From: ZC4RG29 sp964521255
GTDB lineage: Bacteria > Bacteroidota > Bacteroidia > Cytophagales > Cyclobacteriaceae
Length of the DNA: 64,000 nt
Assembly: GCA_964521255.1 (NCBI GenBank)
Contig: CAZFRM010000025.1
Location: 6,561 to 70,560, forward strand
Reading direction: 5' to 3'
The notes under the pieces were generated by a model. The model was not told the origin of the DNA and made no database searches. It saw nothing but the letters and a program-made list of their open reading frames with translations. Each line of letters opens with the position of its first letter. Within the stretch, counting starts at the first letter, position 1. This document shows, piece after piece, positions 45,273 through 54,673 of this stretch. A program made the position numbers and the translations under genes.

Positions 45273-48200
45273 ATGTTAAGAAAAATTAGTTTGAAGCGGG
45301 CATGGTCGAAGTTTTCGATTTTGTTTCTGTTTGTGCTGGCCTGTTCATCAAAGCATGAAGATCCCAGGGTGTTGGTATTTTCAAAGACAACAGAGTTTCG
45401 GCATGAATCTATTCCTGCAGGAATTGAAGCAATTAAAAAGTTAGGTAAGGAACATCACTTCCAGGTTGAAGCAACAGAAGATGCAAGTGTTTTTTACGAG
45501 GAAAATCTTAAACGTTTCAATGCTGTAATTTTCCTGAATACAACGGGCGATGTACTTAATGATGAGCAGCAAAATAATTTTGAGCGTTACATCCAGGCGG
45601 GTGGTGGCTACGTAGGTATCCATGCAGCAACGGATACAGAGTACGATTGGCCCTGGTATGGCAAGTTAGCAGGAGCATACTTTCACAGCCATCCTAATAA
45701 TCCTAATGTTCGTAATGCAGAATTCTATGTTGTAGATAAGAATCATCCTGCAACAGATTCAATACCGGAACGTTGGGCACGCGCAGATGAGTTTTACAAC
45801 TTTAAAGATATCAATCCCGATATAAAAACGCTGATCAAAATTGATGAGAAGACTTATGAAGGAGGAACGAATGGCGATGACCATCCTATGTCATGGTATC
45901 ATGAATACGATGGCGGTCGTGCGTTTTATACAGCATTGGGTCATACCGATGAAACGTATTCTGAAACGCTTTTTCTTAAGCATTTGTGGGGTGGCATACG
46001 TTATGTTTTTGGTAAAGGAAAACCAGGAGGCCTTAATTATAGTGTTGTAAAAACTAAACGGATGCCCGAAGAAAATCGATTTAATAAAGTAGTTCTTGAC
46101 GAAAAACTTGATGAACCGATTGAGCTTGCGATACTACCGGGTGATCGGGTTTTATTCATCGAACGTAAAGGGAATGTAAAAATATACGATCCAACTGCAG
46201 GCAAGACAAAGGTGATTGCTAAAATACCGGTAAGCACTAAATATAAATCTCAGGATGGCGGCGAGGCAGAAGCAGAAGATGGACTGCTGGGTGTGGCGCT
46301 CGACCCGAATTTCAAATCTAACAATTGGGTGTACTTTTATTATTCTCCTGCAGGTGATGAACCAAAGAACATTCTCACCCGCTATGAATTAAAGGGAGAT
46401 GAATTGATTGAGTCATCAAAAAAAGTTTTGCTTGAAGTAGTTGTTCAGCGTGAACAATGCTGCCATACCGGGGGGTCCATTGCATTTGATGCCAATGGTA
46501 ATCTCTATGTATCTACGGGTGACAATACAAACCCGCACGCTACTGCTTACGCGCCTATTGATGAGCGACCGGGAAGAAGTCCCTGGGATGCGCAGAAGTC
46601 ATCAGCGAACACCAACGACTTAAGAGGTAAGATTCTAAGAATTCATCCTGAACCGGATGGTACCTATACTATTCCGGATGGAAATCTTTTTCCTAAAGGA
46701 AAAGAAAAGACACGACCTGAAATCTATGTGATGGGTAATCGGAATCCATATCGTATTTCAGTTGATCAAAAGACCGGCTATTTGTATTGGGGAGATGTTG
46801 GCCCGGATGCGGGAAAAGATTCACTAACGTTAGGGACACGCGCTTTTGATGAAATTGGACAAGCAACAAAGGCTGGATTTTTCGGCTGGCCGTATTTTGT
46901 TGGTGACAATAAGGCTTACAATAAATATGATTTTGGTGCAGGTAAGTCAGGTGCTAAATTCGATCCTGAAAAACCGGTTAATAATTCTCCAAACAATACG
47001 GGGTTAACAGAATTACCGCCAGCACAAAAAGCATTTATCTGGTATCCCTACGATAAATCTGAAGAGTTTCCCTTGTTAGGTAACGGTGGACGCACTTCAA
47101 TGGCGGGGCCTGTTTATTATGTGGAAGATTTTAAAAATACAACACGTGCATTCCCTGATTACTTTGACAAAAAGCTTTTCATTTACGAATGGATGCGCGG
47201 CTGGGTATTCACGGTAACAATGGATGATAATGGCGATTATGTTTCTATGGAACGTTTCATGCCAAACTATAAATTCAGTAATCCAATGGACATGGAGTTC
47301 AGCAAGGAGAGTGGCGATCTGTATATGTTGGAATATGGAACGGCATGGTTTCGCCAGAATGATGACGCCCGGTTAGTGCGGATTGAATACACAAAAGGTA
47401 ACCGCAAGCCGGTTGTACAAATGGCCGCTGACAAAACAAAAGGAGCTGTACCACTTGCAGTTTCACTAAGCGCTAACGGCACAAAGGATTATGATTACGA
47501 TAACCTGACGTATGAATGGAATATTAAAGGAGAGGATGGATCTACAATAAAAAAATTCAACACACCAGAAGCCTCTTTCACTTTTGATAAAGCGGGTAAG
47601 TATACCGCGTCTCTTTCCGTAACAGATTCAAAAGGCGAGAAGTCAGATTCAAACCTTGAAATTTTGGCTGGTAATGAGCCACCTGTTCTTTCATTTGAAC
47701 TGAGCAATGGCAATACAACATTCTTTTTGCCCAATAAAACTTTTAACTACGAGGTGAAAGTTAGTGATAAAGAAGATGGATCGCTGGGCAATGGAATAAA
47801 TGCTGATCAGGTCTCGGTGAATATTGATTATCTCAAAGAAGGTTTTGATAAAATTGAAATTGCACAAGGGCATCAATCAGCGGATGCGTTAGCTGCTTTT
47901 GCAACCGGGAAAAAATATATGGACGAAAGTGATTGCAATGCATGTCATATGGTGGACAAAAAATCAATTGGACCGATGTTCATTGAAGTATCCAACAAAT
48001 ACAAAGATGACCCAAAAGCAATAGACTATCTTTCTGATAAAATTATTAACGGAGGCAGTGGTGTATGGGGAGAGGTAGCGATGGCTGCGCATCCTCAATT
48101 ACCCAAAGAGGAAGTGAAGGAAATGGTACAGTACATTTTAAATTTAGGAAACAAGCAGGCAATTAAGAGCTTACCAACAAAAGGTACTTTTACCGCAGAA

Positions 48201-48725
48201 GTTCCGAAAGGAAATAACAAAGGTGTTTATATTTTACGCGCAGCTTATACAGACCAGGGAGCGAACGGAATTCCACCTGCATTATCAGAACAAACTTTAG
48301 TGTTACGAAATCCAAATGTTGCGGCAAGTGAAGCGGATTCAATTGATGGTATCATGAAATATGCTTTGCCTGATACGGATATGGTTTTTATGATTGGTTC
48401 TAAAAACGGATCGTTCATTGGTTTTAATAACATCGATCTTACCGGTATAAATACAATTGCATTTGCGGTAGGTGCCGCCGCTAATTACGGACAAGCCGGT
48501 GGAATAATTGAAGTTCATACCGGATCACCATCCGGGCCAATTATTGGAACATCAAATAATGTTGTCGCATCAGAAATGGTCCAGGGGAAACCACGGCCGC
48601 CACAAGTGGTACTTGCCAAAATTCAGCCAATCAATAAAAAGGAAAATATTTACTTTGTTTACAAAAACGATAGCCTCCAGGCGGGTCAATCATTATTTAC
48701 AATTATTAACATTGTATTTCAATGA
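45273..48725 (+). CDS. Multidomain lipoprotein: ThuA, sugar dehydrogenase, PKD, cytochrome c, CBM6-like
   Basis: 1150 residues with a lipoprotein signal ending in VLAC. Domains in order are a ThuA-like domain (about 33-245, RVLVFSKTTEFRHESIPAGI, GGGYVGIHAATDTEYDWPWY), a GSDH/PQQ-type propeller (about 265-705, EDGLLGVALDPNF, GNRNPYRISVDQ), a PKD domain (about 715-800), a cytochrome c domain with CNACHMV (888-894), and a C-terminal CBM6-like domain (about 1030-1150). It should sit on the cell surface or in the periplasm. The layout suggests sugar binding, oxidation and electron transfer within one chain. The ThuA part is often assigned to trehalose or other sugar metabolism. The architecture is recurrent in Bacteroidota, but the substrate is unknown. 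Confidence 0.92.
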   Translation: MLRKISLKRAWSKFSILFLFVLACSSKHEDPRVLVFSKTTEFRHESIPAGIEAIKKLGKEHHFQVEATEDASVFYEENLKRFNAVIFLNTTGDVLNDEQQNNFERYIQAGGGYVGIHAATDTEYDWPWYGKLAGAYFHSHPNNPNVRNAEFYVVDKNHPATDSIPERWARADEFYNFKDINPDIKTLIKIDEKTYEGGTNGDDHPMSWYHEYDGGRAFYTALGHTDETYSETLFLKHLWGGIRYVFGKGKPGGLNYSVVKTKRMPEENRFNKVVLDEKLDEPIELAILPGDRVLFIERKGNVKIYDPTAGKTKVIAKIPVSTKYKSQDGGEAEAEDGLLGVALDPNFKSNNWVYFYYSPAGDEPKNILTRYELKGDELIESSKKVLLEVVVQREQCCHTGGSIAFDANGNLYVSTGDNTNPHATAYAPIDERPGRSPWDAQKSSANTNDLRGKILRIHPEPDGTYTIPDGNLFPKGKEKTRPEIYVMGNRNPYRISVDQKTGYLYWGDVGPDAGKDSLTLGTRAFDEIGQATKAGFFGWPYFVGDNKAYNKYDFGAGKSGAKFDPEKPVNNSPNNTGLTELPPAQKAFIWYPYDKSEEFPLLGNGGRTSMAGPVYYVEDFKNTTRAFPDYFDKKLFIYEWMRGWVFTVTMDDNGDYVSMERFMPNYKFSNPMDMEFSKESGDLYMLEYGTAWFRQNDDARLVRIEYTKGNRKPVVQMAADKTKGAVPLAVSLSANGTKDYDYDNLTYEWNIKGEDGSTIKKFNTPEASFTFDKAGKYTASLSVTDSKGEKSDSNLEILAGNEPPVLSFELSNGNTTFFLPNKTFNYEVKVSDKEDGSLGNGINADQVSVNIDYLKEGFDKIEIAQGHQSADALAAFATGKKYMDESDCNACHMVDKKSIGPMFIEVSNKYKDDPKAIDYLSDKIINGGSGVWGEVAMAAHPQLPKEEVKEMVQYILNLGNKQAIKSLPTKGTFTAEVPKGNNKGVYILRAAYTDQGANGIPPALSEQTLVLRNPNVAASEADSIDGIMKYALPDTDMVFMIGSKNGSFIGFNNIDLTGINTIAFAVGAAANYGQAGGIIEVHTGSPSGPIIGTSNNVVASEMVQGKPRPPQVVLAKIQPINKKENIYFVYKNDSLQAGQSLFTIINIVFQ

Positions 48726-48757
48726 TGCTTTACGTTCTGTAGAATTGTAGAATAAGC

Positions 48758-48790
48758 AAAGCCCACTCTAAATAAGATTGGGCTTTTTTT
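48758..48790 (+). terminator. Rho-independent terminator of the ThuA-fusion gene
   Basis: AAAGCCCA (48758-48765) pairs with TGGGCTTT (48779-48786), followed by more T. It begins 33 bp after the stop. Confidence 0.8.
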
Positions 48791-48826
48791 GTTGAATACC
48801 TTTGTATTTGCTGCTTTATTTTCTTT

Positions 48827-48986
48827 CATTGTTGTCCGACTAAATAAACGCACACCTTTGTAATCCCTTGATTTTCTTGATTCCATAGTCTCTCTCCCTC
48901 GGAGAGAGGTAGGAGTGAGGCCAGATAAAGAAACATCAAGAAAATCAAGGGATTGAAACGAATACTATTTTAGTCGGACAACAGTG
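48827..48986. mobile_element. MITE-like element with 18 bp terminal inverted repeats and 9 bp flanking repeats
   Basis: The left end CATTGTTGTCCGACTAAA (48827-48844) matches the inverse of 48969-48986 with one difference. A perfect inner inverted repeat, AATCCCTTGATTTTCTTGAT (48862-48881) with its inverse at 48935-48954, is nested inside. At the centre is CTCTCTCC/GGAGAGAG (48890-48908). ATTTTCTTT flanks both ends (48818-48826 and 48987-48995), as a 9 bp target duplication would. There is no ORF. It is a compact non-autonomous element that could fold into one long hairpin. Confidence 0.7.
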
Positions 48987-49023
48987 ATTTTCTTTATTGT
49001 TATTCAGCCAAAATTGTTTCATC

Positions 49024-50316
49024 ATGACGATTAAAAATCTCACTTCCGTTTTTTTGCTCCTGGTTATTTTTAATGCGGCTTCAATTGCACAGAAACTTTC
49101 CAAAGAGGAAAAGAGAATAATACAAACGATTGATAAATATGGAAAGGAGCCTGTTGCATTTCTTGAGAAGACCGTAAACATTAACAGCGGTACAATGAAT
49201 GTAAAGGGAGTACAAGAGGTAGGCTCAATTTACAAATCTGAACTTGATGCGTTGGGATTTCAAACCAGGTGGATTGAAATGCCTGAACAAATGAATCGTG
49301 CCGGTCACTTGTTTGCTGAACGCAAAGGTACTAAAGGAAAAAAGCTTTTATTGATAGGTCATATTGATACGGTGTTTGAACCCAATAGTCCTTTTCAAAA
49401 ATTTGTTATACAAGATTCCATTGCACATGGACCGGGTACCAATGACATGAAAGGTGGGAATATGGTTTTGCTATTTGCGTTGAAGGCATTACACCAGGCC
49501 AAAGTGCTCGACAATTCTCAAATTATTATTGCTTTGCATGGTGATGAAGAAAATGCCGGAGAACCAAAATCAATAAGTCGTAAAGACATAATTGACGCCG
49601 CCAAACAAAGTGACATAGCCCTTGCGTTTGAAACATCAACAGGATTTAATGATGCAACCATTGCGAGAAGAGGGTCCAGCAAGTGGACGTTGACCGTGAA
49701 AGGTAAGCAGGCACATTCTTCAGGAATTTTCAACGAGCAGGTGGGTGCCGGCGCTATTTATGAGGCAAGTCGCATTCTTTATCAATTTTATAGCGAAGTA
49801 CAAGAAGACCTGCTTACGTTTAGCCCGGGTCTTATTCTCGGCGGCACACAGGTTGAGTTGGACGGTGAGAATTCAACCGGTACTGCTTTTGGGAAATCAA
49901 ATGTTGTTCCGCAGATCGTTATGGTTGACAGCGATCTTCGCTTCATTTCTGAAGAACAAAAGGAGAGAGGACGAAACAAGATGCGTGAAATTGTAAGTCG
50001 CAATCTTCCTCAAACTTCTGCAGAGATTACATTTGAGGATGGCTACCCGGCAATGTCGCCGAAAGAGGGTAATAAAAAAGTAATGGAAATATTAAGTAAG
50101 GTGAGCCAGGATCTTGGACAAGGCCCTGTAGTGCCATACGATCCTGGCAAGCGAGGAGCAGGAGATATTTCTTTCGTTGCAGAATATCTTGATTGTCTGG
50201 ATGGTTTAGGTGTTATGGGAGCAGGTGCGCATTCAACTCATGAATATGTCGACCTTCGTACCATTAATGATCTTATCAAGCGAACAGCGATTCTAATTTA
50301 CAGGCTGACGCGGTAG
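49024..50316 (+). CDS. M20 family metallopeptidase (carboxypeptidase G2-like)
   Basis: The ATG at 49024 gives a clean signal peptide (MTIKNLTSVFLLLVIFNAASIAQ). An upstream TTG in frame lies too near the repeat element. The protein has 430 residues. The M20 metal-site pattern is complete: LLIGHIDTVFEP (His, Asp), HGPGTNDMKGG (bridging Asp), HGDEENAG (catalytic Glu pair), FETSTGFN and a late His in GAGAHSTHEY. The middle insert (SSKWTLTVKGKQAHSSG) is the dimerisation lid. It is periplasmic. Relatives cleave C-terminal amino acids or N-acyl groups. The leader contains the MITE-like element, ending 37 bp before the start. Confidence 0.92.
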   Translation: MTIKNLTSVFLLLVIFNAASIAQKLSKEEKRIIQTIDKYGKEPVAFLEKTVNINSGTMNVKGVQEVGSIYKSELDALGFQTRWIEMPEQMNRAGHLFAERKGTKGKKLLLIGHIDTVFEPNSPFQKFVIQDSIAHGPGTNDMKGGNMVLLFALKALHQAKVLDNSQIIIALHGDEENAGEPKSISRKDIIDAAKQSDIALAFETSTGFNDATIARRGSSKWTLTVKGKQAHSSGIFNEQVGAGAIYEASRILYQFYSEVQEDLLTFSPGLILGGTQVELDGENSTGTAFGKSNVVPQIVMVDSDLRFISEEQKERGRNKMREIVSRNLPQTSAEITFEDGYPAMSPKEGNKKVMEILSKVSQDLGQGPVVPYDPGKRGAGDISFVAEYLDCLDGLGVMGAGAHSTHEYVDLRTINDLIKRTAILIYRLTR

Positions 50317-50327
50317 CTTGTAATAAT

Positions 50328-51815
50328 TTATTGAGCGGTTTTATTTTCCAATATGAGAATGGAGGTTGCGTGTCGTTGCCATGTATTGTAGTTTTCCTTG
50401 CTTGCTCCCAATCCGCCAAAATTCATGGCACCTACAATAATGTCGGTGTCACCATCCTGGTCATAGTCTCCGGTTTCCATCACTAACCATCGCCCGTAGT
50501 TTGCAAGTTTTGTTGTTTGAGGTTTGAATTTATAATCGCCTTCATTTTCAAAATAAAGCAGCCCCCTTTCCGGGTACCTTTCAAAATCAGGGAAGAAAGA
50601 AATCGCGGCAATGTCGAGATCTCCATCCTGATCGAAGTCACGCGCCATAGCCATTGATGCACCGGGCATATTAAAAGACCATACTTCATTAAAACTGTTC
50701 TTTCCATTATTTTCAAAAATTCGAACAGCGTGATAAGGTTTAAGTATGTTTGAATAATCCGCATTATCGCCATTCACGGTTAAGATGTCAGGAAACCCAT
50801 CGGAATTGAAATCAGCAATTTCAAAATACGAGGTGCCATACACGGGTGGAAATTTTAAAAGTACATTTCTGCTAAAGTTAAATTTGCCATGATTTGTAAA
50901 GAGAACAATTTGTTCATCGCCCTGGGTTATAAGTGCAAGGATATCCATTCGGTTATCATTGTTAAAATCATGAAGGATAATTTTTCGTGCACCGGGTAAA
51001 TGACTTAAAACATGTTTCCGCGTTCCCCCGGCAGTCGACTCATAAACTGACAGATCCCCCGTAAAATTTCCAAAAGAACAAATGACATAATCCATTACAT
51101 TATCATTATTCAAATCAACTCTTTCAAAGTAAACAGGTCTTTTAAGTGAATCGATTAATTGGGTCTGATTACCATTGTTAATTGAGATTAGCCGGCCTTT
51201 GGCCTGATCGTTAGGATCCATTATCCCTAAAGTAGTTGTATAAAGGGTTTCGTTGCTAACCGTAAGCCAGGATGGTGGACTATCGAGTAAAATTGTATCC
51301 AGTGTTTGGAAATTATTATCTAGTTTATAAAGTTTGGATGATCTGCTTCCAACATAAATTGATTTACTGATCGTATCAATTTTTAAAAGTGTCACCAGTT
51401 GATCACCCACATACTGCACTCGTTTTACATTAAATAATTTTATTGTATCATCGATAATTTCATTTTTGACGACCAAAGAGTCAGGTGCATTTGTTAAATA
51501 ATAATTCCTGATCATGTTCCATTCCTCTTCCGATACCATTGGTTTTTTTGGAATGACTTGCAGCACCTGGGTAAGGTCGTTCTGTGAAATTTCTGACATA
51601 ATCTCGAAGTCGGGGAAACCCATTTGAAATGCCATTTGGGGAAGCACAGATTTTTCCCATGTTTTTTTGTCGAGAAGAGAAGGATCAGGAAACAAATGAC
51701 AAATGCTGCAATACGTCCTCGCCAGTCTTTCTTCTTTTGATTTACAGGAAGAAAAATAAAGTGACAGGCCTGTCAGAAAACCGAATACATAAAGAATTGA
51801 CTTTACCTTCAACAT
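50328..51815 (-). CDS. Haem-binding FG-GAP (VCBS) repeat lipoprotein
   Basis: 495 residues with a lipoprotein signal (lipobox FSSC at Cys24). Just behind it is a c-type haem motif, CSICH (36-40), inside a short helical segment (RLARTYCSICHLFPDPSLLD). The rest is a propeller of FG-GAP/VCBS units with calcium loops such as DFNNDNRMD, DFNSDGFPD, DFDQDGDLD and DYDQDGDTD. Surface propellers often bind ligands or partners. The mono-haem head makes electron transfer possible but unproven. It lies 3 bp after the DUF4159 gene, so they share a transcript. Confidence 0.85.
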   Translation of the reverse strand: MLKVKSILYVFGFLTGLSLYFSSCKSKEERLARTYCSICHLFPDPSLLDKKTWEKSVLPQMAFQMGFPDFEIMSEISQNDLTQVLQVIPKKPMVSEEEWNMIRNYYLTNAPDSLVVKNEIIDDTIKLFNVKRVQYVGDQLVTLLKIDTISKSIYVGSRSSKLYKLDNNFQTLDTILLDSPPSWLTVSNETLYTTTLGIMDPNDQAKGRLISINNGNQTQLIDSLKRPVYFERVDLNNDNVMDYVICSFGNFTGDLSVYESTAGGTRKHVLSHLPGARKIILHDFNNDNRMDILALITQGDEQIVLFTNHGKFNFSRNVLLKFPPVYGTSYFEIADFNSDGFPDILTVNGDNADYSNILKPYHAVRIFENNGKNSFNEVWSFNMPGASMAMARDFDQDGDLDIAAISFFPDFERYPERGLLYFENEGDYKFKPQTTKLANYGRWLVMETGDYDQDGDTDIIVGAMNFGGLGASKENYNTWQRHATSILILENKTAQ

Positions 51816-51818
51816 TCA

Positions 51819-52493
51819 CTAGTTAAGGAAAGTAAAAGAGTAGGAGATAAGATTGGCGCCCATCTTTAATGCTTGTTGTCTTTTTTCTTCCGGGTCATTG
51901 TGTATGCGGGGATCTTCCCATCCATTGCCAAGATCAGATTCATAAGAATAGAACACAACGAGTCTTCCTTCATAGAAAAGACCGAGACCCTGAGCTGGCT
52001 TTGCATCATGTTCATGTATCTTAGGAAGACCTCTTGGAAAATCGAATTTCTGATGATAGATGGGATGATCGTAAGGTATTTCAACCAGTTCTAATTCAGG
52101 GAACACTTTCTTTAATTCAAGCCTTATAAATTTATCAAGCCCGTAGTTGTCATCAACATGAAGAAATCCCCCTGCCTGGAGATACTTTCTGAGATTTGAA
52201 GCTTCAGCATCTGAAAAAACTACATTTCCATGTCCCGTCATGTAGACGTACGGATAGAAAAACAGGTCTCTGCTTCCAACCTCTACAATATCTTCCTCTG
52301 GGGCAAGCATTAAGCCCAGTTCTCGATTACAAAAAGTAATAAGATTAGGAAGTGCTGTCTTATTAGCGTACCAATCCCCACCACCATTATATTTAAGCTT
52401 CGCAATTTTTAATGACTTCTGCGCATGCGCGGAAACAGTTAATTGCAATAAAAAACTGACCAGTAATAAACCCCTCATCTTTAGTAAAACCAT
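51819..52493 (-). CDS. DUF4159 domain-containing protein
   Basis: 224 residues with a signal peptide (MRGLLLVSFLLQLTVSAHAQ, from the second possible start; the frame opens five codons earlier at 52493). The domain matches DUF4159: IAKLKYNGGGDWYANKTALP, YVYMTGHGNVVFSDAEASNL, GGFLHVDDNYG and YDHPIYH. The fold in related proteins resembles ThuA/GATase-like domains, and function is unknown. It is the first gene of a two-gene unit with the haem FG-GAP lipoprotein 3 bp downstream. Confidence 0.85.
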   Translation of the reverse strand: MVLLKMRGLLLVSFLLQLTVSAHAQKSLKIAKLKYNGGGDWYANKTALPNLITFCNRELGLMLAPEEDIVEVGSRDLFFYPYVYMTGHGNVVFSDAEASNLRKYLQAGGFLHVDDNYGLDKFIRLELKKVFPELELVEIPYDHPIYHQKFDFPRGLPKIHEHDAKPAQGLGLFYEGRLVVFYSYESDLGNGWEDPRIHNDPEEKRQQALKMGANLISYSFTFLN

Positions 52494-52668
52494 GCCGTTC
52501 TGACCCGAATATCAATTAAATCTGGTAATAAAACTATAAAAATAGTGTGGCTATTGTCCGGATATTACGCCGATAACTTTCTCCATCCCTTAGATATTTC
52601 CTAATCCCCTTTAAACACCTGGTTATTTTCGCGCTCTAAGCAGCATTAAAACAAAAACTTTTTAAACG

Positions 52669-53493
52669 ATGAAGAAGACTAATTTTTTTACGAGAATAGC
52701 CCTTTTTGCCTCAGTCGTGATTTTAGCCGCGTGTACAAAAGATGAGGAAAGGGTAACAGCCAATGACACTTCTGATGTGATTTTTGAATCTGTAACGGAT
52801 GCCTATTTTGAAGATATGGACGATATGTCTCTCACAGCAATAGAAAGTGAGGATAGTCCAGCTGGTGGGCGAGTTGCAAGTGATGATCGTCTCTGTGCAG
52901 GAATATTAATTGGTAATGGCTCAACATTATCCAGCGGAAAAATTACCGTAGATTTTGGACCAGGATGTGAAGATCCAAGAGGCAACATAAGAAAAGGAAA
53001 GCTTATCCTTGATTATTCAAATGGCCCTGCCGGAAATGTTGGCTTTACTGTTGTAATTACACCTGAAACGTATTCCATAAATGGCGTAACGCTGGAAGGA
53101 ACCCGCACAATAAAACTGCTCTCTTTAACACAAACTTCTGTAAAACACCAAATCACAGTGGATAATGGCAAGGCTACATGGCCTGATGGTTTGATAAGCA
53201 CACGCGAATCTTCATTTAACCGTGAGATAGACCTGGATGACCAGCTTGTTCGTCTGGATGGAAGCGCTTCAGGAACAAATCGCCGTGGAGCTGCTTATGA
53301 AATGAATATAAATGAAACACTTGTTTACAAAGGATCATGTGTTCTTTCGGAAGGAATATATATGGCAGTAAGTGGAGTGAAAACCTTTAGCTCAGGTGGC
53401 CGTGAATTGATTATCAACTACGGTGATGGTGCTTGCGATCGCTCCGTGATGGTGAGTATAGGAGACTACTCAGTTTCTGTAAATGTTGAATGA
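52669..53493 (+). CDS. Hypothetical lipoprotein
   Basis: 274 residues. The lipoprotein signal MKKTNFFTRIALFASVVILAAC ends in a good lipobox. The mature part is acidic near the N-terminus (EDMDDMSLTAIESED) and then beta-rich: KITVDFGPGCEDPRGNIRKG, EGTRTIKLLSLTQTSVKHQI, and REIDLDDQLVRLDGSASG. Three to four cysteines could form disulfides. No named domain was recognised. Proteins of this kind are common in Cytophagales. It appears to be a single gene with a hairpin downstream. Confidence 0.75.
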   Translation: MKKTNFFTRIALFASVVILAACTKDEERVTANDTSDVIFESVTDAYFEDMDDMSLTAIESEDSPAGGRVASDDRLCAGILIGNGSTLSSGKITVDFGPGCEDPRGNIRKGKLILDYSNGPAGNVGFTVVITPETYSINGVTLEGTRTIKLLSLTQTSVKHQITVDNGKATWPDGLISTRESSFNREIDLDDQLVRLDGSASGTNRRGAAYEMNINETLVYKGSCVLSEGIYMAVSGVKTFSSGGRELIINYGDGACDRSVMVSIGDYSVSVNVE

Positions 53494-53572
53494 TAACTAT
53501 CTGAAAAATTAGAAGTTATACTTCAAACATTAAATGTAATTCTAGCTTGGAAAAGGCGTATTAGTTAACAAT

Positions 53573-53602
53573 GAATCCCCGCTGAAGGATTCTTTGTTTT
53601 TA
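53573..53602 (+). terminator. Weak terminator before thyA
   Basis: GAATCC (53573-53578) and GGATTC (53587-53592) form a 6 bp stem followed by TTTGTTTTTAT. It is weak but correctly placed, 80 bp after the lipoprotein stop. Confidence 0.45.
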
Positions 53603-53660
53603 TATCCATTCCCTTGAGATTCATTTGTGAAGTTGTTTATTTGCAGGCTGACTAGAGGAT

Positions 53661-54455
53661 ATGAAACAATACCTTGATTTAATGAGAGACGTTCTGGAAA
53701 ATGGTACCCGGAAAGGCGACCGTACCGGAACCGGAACTCTATCCGTATTTGGAAGACAATTACATTTCGATCTCTCACAGGGTTTTCCTCTTGTAACTAC
53801 CAAAAAGCTTCACCTTAAATCCATCATTGTTGAGTTGTTATGGTTCCTGAGAGGAGACACCAACATTAAATTTCTCCATGACTATGGTGTAACAATCTGG
53901 GATGAATGGGCAGACGAAAATGGAGAACTGGGACCTGTTTACGGCCACCAGTGGCGAAGCTGGCCTGCGCCTAACGGAAACTCAATTGATCAGATAAGTC
54001 AGGTGGTAGCGCAGATCAAAAAGAATCCTAACTCAAGACGCCACATTGTTTCAGCATGGAACCCGGCAGAAGTTGATCAGATGGCTCTGCCTCCCTGCCA
54101 TGCCTTATTCCAATTTTATGTTGCAGACGGAGCGCTTTCATGCCAGCTTTATCAACGCAGTGCAGACTATTTTTTAGGTGTGCCATTTAATATTGCTTCA
54201 TATGCTTTGCTAACGTACATGGTAGCCCAGCAATGTGACCTGACACCGGGCACATTTGTATGGACCGGTGGAGACGTTCACTTGTATACAAATCATATTG
54301 AACAAGCAAATACGCAGCTCTCGCGTGAACCTTTTGCGTTACCGGCTCTTAACATTAAAAGAAAGCCTGATTCATTGTTTGATTACCAGTATGAGGATTT
54401 CGAAATTTTGAATTATCAGGCACATCAATCCATCAAGGCGCCAATAGCTGTTTAA
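53661..54455 (+). CDS. thyA: Thymidylate synthase
   Basis: 264 residues, the same length as the E. coli enzyme. The nucleophile Cys lies in MALPPCHALFQFYV, and the dUMP-binding Arg/Ser/Asp sites lie in NPNSRRHIVSAWNPAEVD and LYQRSADYFLGVPFNIASY. It makes dTMP from dUMP using methylene-tetrahydrofolate, so the cell needs a dihydrofolate reductase, which is not seen here. The gene is isolated from its neighbours by about 170 and 218 bp. Confidence 0.98.
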   Translation: MKQYLDLMRDVLENGTRKGDRTGTGTLSVFGRQLHFDLSQGFPLVTTKKLHLKSIIVELLWFLRGDTNIKFLHDYGVTIWDEWADENGELGPVYGHQWRSWPAPNGNSIDQISQVVAQIKKNPNSRRHIVSAWNPAEVDQMALPPCHALFQFYVADGALSCQLYQRSADYFLGVPFNIASYALLTYMVAQQCDLTPGTFVWTGGDVHLYTNHIEQANTQLSREPFALPALNIKRKPDSLFDYQYEDFEILNYQAHQSIKAPIAV

Positions 54456-54673
54456 ATATATTTCGCAAATTCAGGATACTCTGGCCAATTGATACAGGTA
54501 ATGATTAAATGAGAGATAGCTAACATTTGATAGCCGCTAAAAAATTTGAAACCCGGCTTTAAGGGATTATCTTCCGGCATAAAGTATTTATCGACCAAAG
54601 ATGCCCGTTTATATAAGTTTTCATCCTGTTATTACTTTTTTGAACATATTACTTTGCCATAGCTGGATTTCCG

